A stretch of 64,000 nt of DNA from Croceibacterium soli (GTDB lineage Bacteria; Pseudomonadota; Alphaproteobacteria; Sphingomonadales; Sphingomonadaceae), in NCBI RefSeq assembly GCF_009828065.1, contig NZ_WTYK01000004.1, positions 62,001-126,000 of the forward strand, written 5' to 3'. Both the position numbers and the translations under genes were made by a program. Position 1 is the first letter of the stretch. Each line of letters opens with the position of its first letter. Positions 16,493 through 27,600 of the stretch are shown here, in pieces. The notes beneath the pieces are model-generated. The model was not told the origin of the DNA. It searched no databases and saw only the letters and a program-made list of their open reading frames with translations.

Positions 16493-17881
16493 TCAGGGGT
16501 TCACGCGGCGCTGGAGTTCGGCCGCGACGGGCGGGCCGTATTCGAACCGCGCACGCTCGTTGGCGCCCGCTCCGGCGCCCGGAGTGATGTTCAGCGCTTC
16601 CAGCAGATCGTTCGCCGCTGCGAGCGCCTGGTACTGCGCGAAAAGCTGCGAGAAGCGCGCCGTCTCGAGCCGGACCTGCGTGTTGTAGCGGGTGTTCTGG
16701 GCGTCGAGCACGTCGAGCAGCGACCGGCGGCCGACGTTGAACTGGCTGCGGTACGACAGCAGCAGATCGTCGCTGACCTGGCTCTGGCGGTTGAGCACTT
16801 CCACGATGTTGGCCTGGGTCTGCATCGTCGACCAGGCCATCCGCACGTCCTCTTCCGCCTGGCGTTGCAGGTCGTGGAGACGGTAGCGGGTCTCGCTCGC
16901 GCGGCGGACCGTTTCCTGCAGCTTGGCGCGGTTGATGCCGCCGTCCCAGATGTTCCAGCGCAGCACCGCGCGGGCCTGCACGTCGTTGGTCGCGCCCTGG
17001 AACCCGTCGATATCCTCGCCGACGCGGCCGCGCACTTCGACGCCGACCGTGGGGTAGAGATCGCCCTCCGCCGACTTCGCCAATGCGTTCGCCGCATCGA
17101 CATCGGCCATGGCTTCCCGCACCAGCGGGTGCTGGTTGCGCGCCTGCCCGACGGCGTCCGCCAGGCTGGGCGAAAGCGCGCTGGCGAGGTTCGGCGGCAG
17201 CGTCACCTGGCCGATCTCCAGCCCGGTCAGCCGGCGCAGCGCAATGGTCGCTTCGTTGAGGCCCTGCCGGGCCTCCTCGCGCCGGACCAGCGCGGACTGC
17301 AGCCGCTCTTCCGCCTGCTGGCGGTCGGCGATGCTGATCGAGCCCTGGTCGACGCCCTGCCCGAGGTCGTTGACGAGCGCCTGGTGGAACGCGGCATTGT
17401 CTTCCGACGCGGCGGCGATCCGCTGCTGGAGCAGCACGTCGAAATACTGGCGCGCCACCTGCAGCGCGACGAACTCCGACCGCTCGACCACCCGCAGCGA
17501 GGCACCGTCGACCCGGGCCGCCTGGCGCAGCAGTTCGCCCCGGCGGCGGCCGAAATCGAGGACGGTCCACTCGCCGGTCAGCCCGGCTTCGAGCGGGTAG
17601 AGCTCGTCGTCGGCGATCCCCAGGGTTCGCCGCGTGCGGTTCTCCAGCCGGCGGACGCCCGCGGAAGCTTCGAGATCGACCCGCGGCAAGAACAGGCCCT
17701 GGGCCTGCTTGCGCTCGAATTCGATCGCTTCCTTGTTCATCTGGGCCTGGATGATCTGCGGATTGGTCTGCATCGCCACCGAAATGGCGTCCTGCAGCGA
17801 TATGGCTCCGTCTTGCGCCTGCGCGGCCGGCACAGTGCCGGCCAGCAAGGCCGCGGTTGCGAGCAGTGTGATCTTGCGCAT
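16493..17881 (-). CDS. lapE: TolC/LapE-family outer membrane channel protein
   Basis: This 462-residue TolC-type outer membrane efflux protein has a signal peptide (about 1-22, ending AAQAQ), two repeated helical/strand halves, and motifs typical of AggA/LapE types such as 'FGRRRGELLRQAARVDG' and 'NIWDGGINRAKLQETVRRAS'. It forms the exit duct for the type I secretion machine. In Lap systems it is also where the adhesin retention module plugs. The ATG at 17881 is preceded by GGGGG at suitable spacing. It lies 11 bp downstream of the ompA-like gene. Confidence 0.93.
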   Translation of the reverse strand: MRKITLLATAALLAGTVPAAQAQDGAISLQDAISVAMQTNPQIIQAQMNKEAIEFERKQAQGLFLPRVDLEASAGVRRLENRTRRTLGIADDELYPLEAGLTGEWTVLDFGRRRGELLRQAARVDGASLRVVERSEFVALQVARQYFDVLLQQRIAAASEDNAAFHQALVNDLGQGVDQGSISIADRQQAEERLQSALVRREEARQGLNEATIALRRLTGLEIGQVTLPPNLASALSPSLADAVGQARNQHPLVREAMADVDAANALAKSAEGDLYPTVGVEVRGRVGEDIDGFQGATNDVQARAVLRWNIWDGGINRAKLQETVRRASETRYRLHDLQRQAEEDVRMAWSTMQTQANIVEVLNRQSQVSDDLLLSYRSQFNVGRRSLLDVLDAQNTRYNTQVRLETARFSQLFAQYQALAAANDLLEALNITPGAGAGANERARFEYGPPVAAELQRRVNP

Positions 17882-17892
17882 GTGACCCCCAG

Positions 17893-18606
17893 TTACCTTA
17901 CCGTGATTTCGACGCGGCGGTTTTGCGGCTCGCGCACGCCGTCCGCCGTTGGCACTCGCGGTTGTTGTTCGCCCTTGGCATCGGTCGTGATCGAAGCGCG
18001 CGGCAGGCCGGCGGAAGCCAGCACGCTCGCTACGGCCTCGGCCCGGCGGCGGGACAGATCGATGTTGTAGGCTTCGCTGCCCGAACGGTCCGCATGCCCG
18101 GTCAGCGTGAAGCTGCTCCAGCCGCAGGGGCCGGCGTTGCGGGCGACGAAATCCGCCGTCTGCCCGGCATCGGCCGGCGGCACGGCGGAATCGAAGTCGA
18201 AGAAGACCATCCCGGGCAGATCGCCGCGGCAGGCTTGCGTGGACAGCGGCGGCGGGGGCGGCGGGGCGGCCTGCTGCGGCGCCGGCTGCCGGGTCATCAG
18301 GTCGGAAGCCATCTGGCACTTGGCGATGCTCGTCTGGTCCCGTGTGCCCGACTTGAGAAAGCCGAGCGCGATGCCGCACTGCACTTTGGCTTCCGAAGCC
18401 CAGGTGAAGCGGGAATCGTCCGCGTTGACCACGCTCGGGTCCAGCGTCGCGGCCAGAGCCGCATCGTACCTCTGCCCGATCTCAGAGCGCAGCGTGCCGA
18501 CATCGGCCCCCGCCAGACCGTCGGTGTTTGCCTGCGCCTGGGCCACGCCCGGCAGGGCCGCGGCCAGGCAGGTCGCCATGACCGGTAGCGCCAATCGTAT
18601 TCTCAT
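17893..18606 (-). CDS. OmpA-family peptidoglycan-binding protein
   Basis: This 237-residue exported protein has a signal peptide (about 1-24, ending VAQAQA), a unique N-terminal domain (about 25-105) with two Cys residues, a proline-rich linker (PPPPPP) and a C-terminal OmpA domain (about 130-237). The OmpA domain has 'FDFDSA', 'TGHADRSGSEAYN', 'LSRRRAEAVASVL' and 'NRRVEI', the last two carrying residues used for binding diaminopimelate. Position between adhesin and tolC-like genes suggests it ties the secretion duct to the wall; this is inference. The start follows a GAGGGG site. Confidence 0.9.
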   Translation of the reverse strand: MRIRLALPVMATCLAAALPGVAQAQANTDGLAGADVGTLRSEIGQRYDAALAATLDPSVVNADDSRFTWASEAKVQCGIALGFLKSGTRDQTSIAKCQMASDLMTRQPAPQQAAPPPPPPLSTQACRGDLPGMVFFDFDSAVPPADAGQTADFVARNAGPCGWSSFTLTGHADRSGSEAYNIDLSRRRAEAVASVLASAGLPRASITTDAKGEQQPRVPTADGVREPQNRRVEITVR

Positions 18607-18629
18607 CGGATGCCCCTCGCTCTTCGATT

Positions 18630-21600
18630 TCAAGCCGATGCCATTGCGGCCATCGTGGCCGCATCGTCCATCGCATCGGAAATGACCGCCCCGTTGCCGG
18701 CGAAGACATGTCCATCCAGCGCCTGCAGCAGCATCGCGGGTTCGATGTCGCCGCCCCAGTTGGCGAACTCCGCGGCTTCCCCGCCGGCATAGTGGTCGAT
18801 GACCGCGTCGACTGCGGCACTGTCGGCCGCTTCGCCGAGTGCTTCCCCGATCGCCGCAGCCTGCAAGGCCGCAGGCTGCGCCGGCGTTGCCTGAAGCGCC
18901 AGGAGCGCTTCCATCAGCGCGCCGCCGCTTACATCGGCATCGAAGCCCGCGAAAACCGAGCCGCCGAAGTCGGCCGCCGGCTCGGAAGCGGAATCGAGAG
19001 CGACACTGGCCGAGGGGGCATCCGCCGCTGCGTTCTGCGCAGGAGCGAAATCCTCATCCGACAGGTCCGCGGTCGCCGCAGGGTTTGCCGGCTGAGCCTG
19101 AACCGCCGCTTCGAACAGGTCGGCGTCGGTGGTGCGATCGGCTTCCGTCGCGAAGCCGGCCGGCTCCGGCGCGTCCGGGTCGATCAGGCCCGCATCGATC
19201 CGCTCCAGCGGTACGTCTGCCGTTATCACCCGATCGTCCGCAAGAACCGGCTGCGGCACCAGCAGCGCGCCCGCAGCGGCCGCGGTGACGACCGTTTCCA
19301 CGGTGCGCTGGTCGGCCTTCTGCTGAGCAGTCGTCGCGAACAGCGCATCGGCGACATCGCCGGTGCTTCCGTCCGCTCGTGTGAAGCTCGCGGTGCCCTG
19401 GACCAGCACATCGCCGTCCGCCGCACTGTACGACTGACCGTCGGAAACGAGACCGATCGACGTGATGCCCGCTTCCGCCAGCGATCTGAACTCGCCGGCA
19501 TCGACTTTCCCGTTGGAGTTGGCATCCTGCCACACGCCGAAGGAAGCCCAGCGGTGATCGGCGGCGGTCAACAACCCGTCACCGTCGCTGTCATAGCCGA
19601 GCCGTACACCCTCGAGGTCGCTGGTGGCGCCGACCGCGTCGTCGGTGAAGACGATGTCCAGGCCGCTGCCGGTGTTCCGCGCCAGCAGTCCGTCGTCGCG
19701 CGCGACCCATCCCGTGGTCCTCAGGCCATCGCCGTAATCGTAGGCCACGCTGGCATCGAGGCCGAGGAACTCCACGCCATCGCCATCGAGATCGAGCGCA
19801 ACGGGCGGGGTGGCCGGGTTGGCCGTGATGTTCAGCGCATCCGGCATGAGCACGGAATCGCCGTCCCCATCGGTGATTTGCAGATCATAGGAGAAATCGA
19901 TCGGGTCCCCGGTGATAATGGTGCCGATCGAAAAGGTTCCGACGTCGAACCCGCCCGTAAGCCCCTGAACCGCAACCGCGTCGAAAGTGCCGGAGCTGGT
20001 CTTGAACCCGTAGGAATCTCCCTCCTGAACACCTTGGAATGTGATCGAGCCATCCGCATTGCGAACAACGCTGATGCCATAGGCGATGGCTTTCGCCCCG
20101 GTCACTGGCAAGCTGGAGATGTCGACCGTCGTCGTGCCCCCGGTTGCATAATCCCTTACGGTGACTTCCGTGATGGTGACGGTACTGCTGTCCGAGAAGC
20201 CGCCAGCGGGATTACGGTCGGGGGTACCGGATTGGGTCAAGGTCGTGTTCAGCGCCCACACCTTGAAATTGACCTGTTCGTTCTGGTTCCCTTGCACTTC
20301 CGCGATGCGGCCGAGGAACGATATGGTCGAGACATGTCCGGTGAAGCCGAAGCCGCTCGGCGTTGCGGCACCGCTGGTCAGGTTGCTCACGAAATCGATG
20401 CGCAGGGTGTCGCCGGGGCCCACCGACTGATTCCCCACGCCGATTGCCGTGTTGTTGGTGTTCACCGTATCCGGGGCCCCTCCGGGGGCCGAGCCGGAGA
20501 GGAGCAGGTCCACTTTCGTGGCGGCGCTGTTGGCCCCCACGCCGCGGTAGAGATCGTTGCCCGCGTTGGTACTGGTGAGATTGCTGAACGAAACGCCCGC
20601 GCCATTGTCGATCGTGCCCGACATGGCGATCGTATAGTTGCTGGCGCCTTGGTTCAGATCGATTTCGAAGATCAGCGTACCGTCCGAGCCGTCGGTGCTG
20701 TTGATGCGGCCCTGCAGCGTCTGGCCGTCGTTCGACAGCCACTGGGTTATCGCCGTGCCGCCGGACGTCATGCCCGAGTTCGAGCCCTGCGCGATGTTCG
20801 CAAATGTGATCAGGCCAGGTCCGTCCGCGCCGAAGTTGTCGGTCACGCCGTTCAGGTCCAGCGCAGCGGTCGTCGAAGAGCCGGCCTTGTTGACCACGCT
20901 GGCGGCCGCCGGCGCGATCGCCGTCGGCACGTCGTCCACGATCGTGATGACGATCGAGCCCGGCGTTCCGTCGCTGTCGCCGGTCGCATCGGTCACGGTC
21001 ATGGTGATCGTATCGAGCAGCGGGTTCGCTTCACCCGCGCCGGTGTGCGTCAGCGGCCCAGAGAGCGTGTAGCTGTAGCCATAGGTCACCACTCCGCCGA
21101 CCGGGGCCGAAATCGAAGTGATCGTCAGCTCGCCCTTACTGGTGGTGACCTTGTCGCCAGCGGCGAGGATTGTCACGGGGCCGCCGACGTCGCCGTCCAG
21201 CGTCAGCGTGTAGCCTTCGCCGTTGGCGGCGACCGTAAAGGTGCCGGTTACAGTCTCGCTCGTCGCCCCGTACTGGGCTCCATCCGCAAGGCCGTCCTCG
21301 TAGACCGTCCGCGCGTCGCCGGTCACGTTGGGCGCGTTGGCATCCTGGTTCAGCGCGATCACCAGTTCGGCCAGGTCGGTGTCGCCGTCCCCATCGGTAA
21401 TCCGGTAGGTAAACGTTTCGCTGGTAACTCCAGTGGGAATCGACGCCGTCGTCAGCTGGTAGCTGTAGGTGCCGTCAGGGTTGATGGTCAGGTTGCCGTA
21501 AGCCCCGCTGACCACCGTCGCTCCGGCCACAGTGGCCAGCGCGCCGCCGCTCGGTTCGGTCCCCACGCGCACTCCGGTCACCGCACCGCCCGCTGCCGGC

Positions 21601-24600
21601 CCGTCGGCTCCGATCGAATCGGCATCGTCGCCCGGGCTCGAGCCGGTCGCGCCGAAGACGTTGCCTGCGGCCGTATTGCCAAGGCCTTCCGTCACGCTGT
21701 TCGCGTCGTCGTCCGCCACCGGCACATCGTCCGAGACCGAGATCGAAACGGACGACGTGGCCGTGTCGCCGTCGCTGTCCGTGGCGATCACATCGACCGA
21801 ACCGAGCGCCAGCAGGTCGTCGGCGTCGATGCCGGGATGGCTGCTGAGGTTGTCGTGCAGCGTCGCCGTAACGGTCGCCGTGTTGCCCGTGCGGGTCAGC
21901 TGGAGCGTGACGATCGGCGTGGCTCCGTCCCGGCCGACGATGGTGTCGCCATCTACGCGCGTCCACGAAAGGCTCGGGCTAAGTCCCGAAAGGTCGAGGC
22001 CGAAGGCGACCGTCGCGATGGCATCCGATCCGGCGGTGAACACGATGTCCTGGCTGTCGGTGACGGGAGTAGCCGGGTTCGAACCGTCCGCGAGGTTCTC
22101 GTCGTCCACCACCAGGTCGATCGCGGGACCGGCTGTCGGGCCCGCTCCGTCAGTGATCGAGATCGGCTGGCTGGCCGACGAGCGGTCCCCGTCTCCGTCT
22201 TCGATGGTGTAGGTGAACGAGGCGTCGATCGCCCCGCCCGTGTGGTCGAGCCCCGTGGCGGGATCGAAGGTCCAGGCGCCGTTCGCCTGGAACGTATAGG
22301 TTCCATTGGCGAGGGGGATAGTCGTTCCGGCGGCGGGCACGAGGTAGTCCGTTCCGCCGATGTTGACCGAAACCATGGTCGCCCCGTCCGCCCCCGGGGT
22401 ATCGTTCGTGAGCACGTTTCCGCCCACGGCAGCCGGGCTATCCTCTGCCACGACGACGCCCGCATCGGCCCGCGCCGTCGGCACGTCGTCGACCACGTCG
22501 ATCACGATCGTGCCGGTCCCGATGAGATTGCCGAGGATGTCACGGACCTCGTAGCCGTAGCTTTCCACGTTCGACAGCGTCTGCGCGCCATCGGCCGCCG
22601 TCGGCCCATCGATCGGCCCGTCGAGCGTGTAGCTGTACGCGCCGGTCAAGCTGTCCAGGGTCAGCGTACCCACGGGGCTGCCCGGAGTGCTGGTGATCGA
22701 ATATGTGTAAGGTGGCGTCCCGCCGCTTGCCGTGACGGAGCCGTTCGAATCGGTCTCGCTGTCGGTGCCTGCTGCGCTGCCGACGCCTACGCCGCCGGAG
22801 CCGTTCAGGCCGGCCTCGTTCACGAGAACATTGTCGTCGGACACCGTTCCGGTCACCGCGCTGACATTGATCGTCAGCGTGGCGGTCGACCGGTCGCCGT
22901 CGCCGTCCTCGATGGTGTAGGTGAAGGTGTCCGTCGTATCGGCAGTGATCGTGTTGGACTTGGCGACGTAAGTGTAGCTGCCGTCGGCGTTCAGGGTCAG
23001 GGTCCCGAGCGTGGTGGAGATCGATCCACCCGGCGCCGCGCTGGTGCCGCCCTGGGCGAAGCCGATCACCCCCGCCCCGGGTGCGGCCGCGCCGTCGGCT
23101 CCGAACTGATCCGGCGTGCCGTCTGTCAGGACATTGCCGCTGACACTCTCGCCTTCTTCAGCCCTCGCGGAATTGTCGGTCGCGAAGGGAGCATCGTCGT
23201 TGAACGTGATCGTCAGCGTCCCGGTCGCAGGATCGCCGTCGTCGCCGTCGGTCGCGAGATAATCGAGCACGACTGCCGGAGCGCTCGTCTCATCGCCTCC
23301 CGCGGAGTGCAGCACGTTGTCCAGCAAGGTGACCGTATAGGTGCCGTCCGGCTGGAGAGTGACGGAGAACAGCGGACCCCGAGCGCCCGTCGCGGTCAGT
23401 GTACGCGATCCTTCGTCCCAGCCGTAAGTCACCGCTTCGGCGCCGACCTGGCCGGCCGTCCCGTGGAGGTTCGCCAAAGTCACGGTGCCGCCGTCGGCAC
23501 CGAAGTTCACGTCGATCTTGCCGTTGAACACCGCTTCGCTGGAGCTGAACGGGACCTCGCCGGCATTCGCGTCGATATCGCCGGTGCCGGAGAGCGCGCT
23601 GCCGCCCAGGCCGTCATCGTCCACGGCCGCCGTCACTGCCTCGACGACCGGCTGCGAGTCCGGACGCAGCGTAATCGTCACCGTCGCGGTCGAGCTGTCC
23701 CCGTCGCCATCGACAATGGTGTAAGTGAAGCTGTCCGTGAGGGATGCACTGCCCGCACCCGGCGCGGGCGTATAGGTGAACAGCCCCGTCGCGGCGGAGT
23801 AGCTGACCGTGCCGAAAGCCGGCTGCGTCGCCACCGACACGCTTGCCGGAGCTACTCCGTCGGCGCCGAACACGTCGTTCGCGAGCGCATCGATCACGAT
23901 CGGCGCGTTCTCCGCCGCCTGGGTCGCCGCATCCGCTCGCGCGGTCGGCACGTCGTCGACGATGTCGATGGTCAGGATCTGGGTGACGGTGTTGCCGTTG
24001 GCGTCGGTCACCCGGTAGGTGAACGTCTCGACATCGTTGAGCGTATTCGGCCCGTTGTCCGACGTCGCCCCGTCGACCCGCGTCGCCAGCGTGTAGCTCC
24101 AGGTGCCGTCGGCGTTCAGCGTCAGCGTGCCGTTGCTGCCGGCGCCGCCGCCGACCAGCGCGAAGCTGTACGGCCCGGTGCCGCCGCTGACGTTGTTCGC
24201 CAGCGTGCCGCTCGCGGTCTCGCCGGTGCCGAGCGGATCGCTGCCGGTCGCCAGCGCCGCCTCGTCGACCGCGGCATCCTCGTTCGCCGCCGCGAGGCCG
24301 CTGTCGCTCAGCGTGATCGTCAGGGTCGTGGTCGAAGTGTCCCCGTCCCCGTCGGTGATCGTGTAGACGAACGTGTCGACCGCCCCGATCGGCGGGACGG
24401 TGTCGGGGGCGCCGTCGTAAGTATAGCTGCCGTCCGCGTTCAGCGTCAGCGTACCGTACTGGCCGGCGATCACGCCCCCAATGCCCCCCGTGATCGGACT
24501 CGACGGATCGCTGCCGGCAGCCACGCCGGTGACGGCGCCCCCTGGTGCCGCACCGTCGGCACCGAACTTGTCATTGCCGACCACATTGCCGGCAGCCACC

Positions 24601-27600
24601 GCGCCTTCGGCCACGCTGTTCGCGTCGGCCTGCGCCGTCGGCACGTCGTCCACCACCCGGATGTCGAGGCTGGCGGTGGCGCTTGAGCCGTCCACGTCGG
24701 TCACCGTGACGCCAAAGCTGTCGGTGACGCTGTCCCGGCCCGCACCCGCGTGTGCCAGCGTGTTGTCGCCCAGAGTATAGGAGTAGCTGAACGTGCCGCC
24801 GACGATCGAGCCGTCGGCAGCAAGTACGGGGGTGAAGGCGGTGATCGTCACCGTGCCGAGCGGGCTCGAGGCGGTGAGGCCGGGAGTGAACACGCCGTTG
24901 GTGACGACCTGCGTTCCGCCGATGCCGACATCGTCGAGCCCGTCGGGCGCGGTGAAGGTGAACGTGCCGGCCTGAGTCAGCGCCGCCGCATCGGGCGAGG
25001 AGCCGTCGGCCAGGTCGGCTTCGTCGACCAGTTCTTCGGCGCCGGCGCCGTCGAGCCCGCCGATGGAGACGCCGTCGTCCGTGCCGTTGATCGTGATCGT
25101 CAGGGTGGCGGCGGACGTGTCTCCGTCACCGTCGCGAATGGTGTAGGTGAAGACCTCGGTCAGCGTTTCGCCGGCGGAAAGCCCCTGCACCGCCGTGCTG
25201 CCGTTGCCGAGCGTGTAGCTGTAGCTGCCGTCGGCGGCGAGCACGAGCGTACCGTGGAGCCCGGCAAAGCTGCCGGTCGTGGTGACGGAAGCGCCGTCGG
25301 CGCCCCGTGTATCGGCGACACCGTCGGAAGCATTGGCGTCCGTTCCGCCGCTGCCGGTCAGCACGTTGCCGTCGGCCACGAGGGCAGTGTCTTCGCCGAC
25401 GCTGTCCGCATCGGCCCGCGCGGTCGGCACGTCGTCGACGATGTCGATGACCAGCGGCGCGCTGGCGCTGTCCCCGTCGCTGTCGGTCACGACCACGCTG
25501 AACACGTCCTGCGTGCCGTCCCCGGCGGTATTGCCGGTCAGCGTATAGCTGTAGCTATAGCTGCCACCCGACAGGCTGACGGTCAGCGTGCCGTGCGCGC
25601 CTGCGACGGTGCCTCCGCCGGTCACGTTCACGCCGTTGATCACAAGAGAGCCGACAGGATCGTTGCCGGTCGCGATCGCGAAAGTGCCGACCGTGGTTTC
25701 GCTGTCGGCCGCGGCGTTGGAGCCCGCCGGCAGCCCGGCTTCGTGCACCATGGCCCCGCCCTGCGCTTCGATCACGTCGATCGTGGGGGTGGAATCCGGC
25801 GCGAGGACGATGGTCACGGTCGCGGTCGAGGTGTCGCCGTCGCCATCGGTGATCGTGTAGTCGAAAGTGACGGTGCCTTCCTCGCCCGGCGCGGGCGTGT
25901 AGGTGAAGGTGCCGTCGTTGTTGTAGACGACCGTGCCGGACCCGCTCAGCGAGCCGGCGACGAGTGCTATGCCCGAAACGAGGCTCACGCTGTCCGCGCC
26001 CGGAGTGTCGTTGGCGAACACGTCGACCATCACGGGCGCGTTCTCCGCGCCTTGGGCCGCGGAATCGTCGACAGCGAGGGGAGTGTCGTCCACCACCATG
26101 ATCACGAAATCTTCGGTGTCGCTGTCCCCGTCCGTATCGGTCACGGTGACGCTGAGCCCGATTTGGGTGGCATCGCCGAAGGTGTTGTCGGCCAGGGTGA
26201 AGCTGTACTCGAGCGTGCCTGCGACGGGATCGTAGGACACGATCGTCAGCGTTCCTTGCGGCAGCGCGATCTGCTGCCCGGCGCCGGTGACGACCACGCC
26301 GTTGAGGGAGACGCCGGCGACCCCGTCGGGCGCCGCGAAGGTGATCGTGCCGGACGTCGTCTCGACATCGGTGGCCTCGGCCGATCCGGGTGCCTCGGTG
26401 CCGCGCGGCGGCAGGCCGGCTTCGTCGACGACGGTGCCATCGCCCACCAGGGGCACGGAAGTCACCGTTGCCGGGGCATCGCCGATGGCGATCGTCAGCG
26501 TGGCAGTGTCGCTGTCACCGTCGCCGTCGGTCAGCGTATAGGTGAAGGTGTCCGTCGATCCGCCCGGCGTGCCCGGCGCACGCTGATAGCTGTAGGACCC
26601 ATCTCCGTTCAGGGTCAGGGTGCCGTAAGCGCCCTGGATGACCAGCACGGTGCTGCCGCTGACCGACTGTCCGGCCGAATTCGCCACGGCAGTGACGCGG
26701 GCGTTGTCCGCCCCGAGGGTGTCGGCGCCCGCGGCGCCGCTGTCGGTGCCCTGGCCGGTGATCACGTTGCCGCCGATCGCGGCATAGCTGCCGGCCGCAA
26801 CGCTGTCGGTGTCGTTGGCCGCGTTGGGCGCGTCGTCGGCGATCGTGATGACCAGCGTGGCGGTTGCGGTATCGCCGTCCGAATCCGTGATCGTGACGGT
26901 GAACCGCTGTTCCGGAGCGGGGTCGGCAGTGTTGTCGGTCAGGGTGTAGCTGTACCCGATCCGGCCGTCTGCGATGCTGGTGATCGTCAGGACGCCGAAG
27001 GGCGTGGCGAAGGTCTGCCCTACCGCGGTGATCGGGACGCCGTTGAGGGCAACCTGCGAGGTACCGTCGGGCGACGAGAAGTTGATGAAGCCGAAGGTGC
27101 TTTCGCTGTCCGCGGCGCTGTTGCTGCCGGCGGGCTCGCCCGCACGCGCGGGGAGGCCTGCCTCGCTGACCGATGCTTCCGCGTTGCGGACCGAAACGCC
27201 GGAGTTGCCGACCTCGATCGAGATATCGGGACGAGGGTCGGCTTCGGCGGGAATGACCTCCCGCTCGTCCTCCGCGGTGAACTGCAGTTCCGTGTAAGGC
27301 AGCAGATCGCCCAACCCGAACGCGTCCTGGAGGGGGCCGACCGGATCGGCGAAGTTGCCGCCCGAGCTCCGGGGCGGGCCGGCGGCGGGCTCCGGCTCGT
27401 TGCCGACCAGCAGGGCAGCAAGGTTGGCCGGCGGCACGGCCACCCCCTCGACCACGATCTGTGGAACGACCATGGCGCCGTCGACGATCACGTACCGAGC
27501 GCCGTCGGCGCCGATCACTACCAGGTCACGGCCCTGGATCTGGATGTCCTGGAGGGTAAGGCCGGCGGGGAGCACGACCACGCCCTGGCTGTCCGGCGTC

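Noticed and set aside
18708-24686. A plus-strand open frame of 1992 codons opposite the adhesin, with another of 995 codons to 27737
   Set aside because: They lie antisense to the repetitive adhesin gene. The translation is Arg/His/Gly-rich without domains, as expected for the shadow of a high-GC repeat gene.
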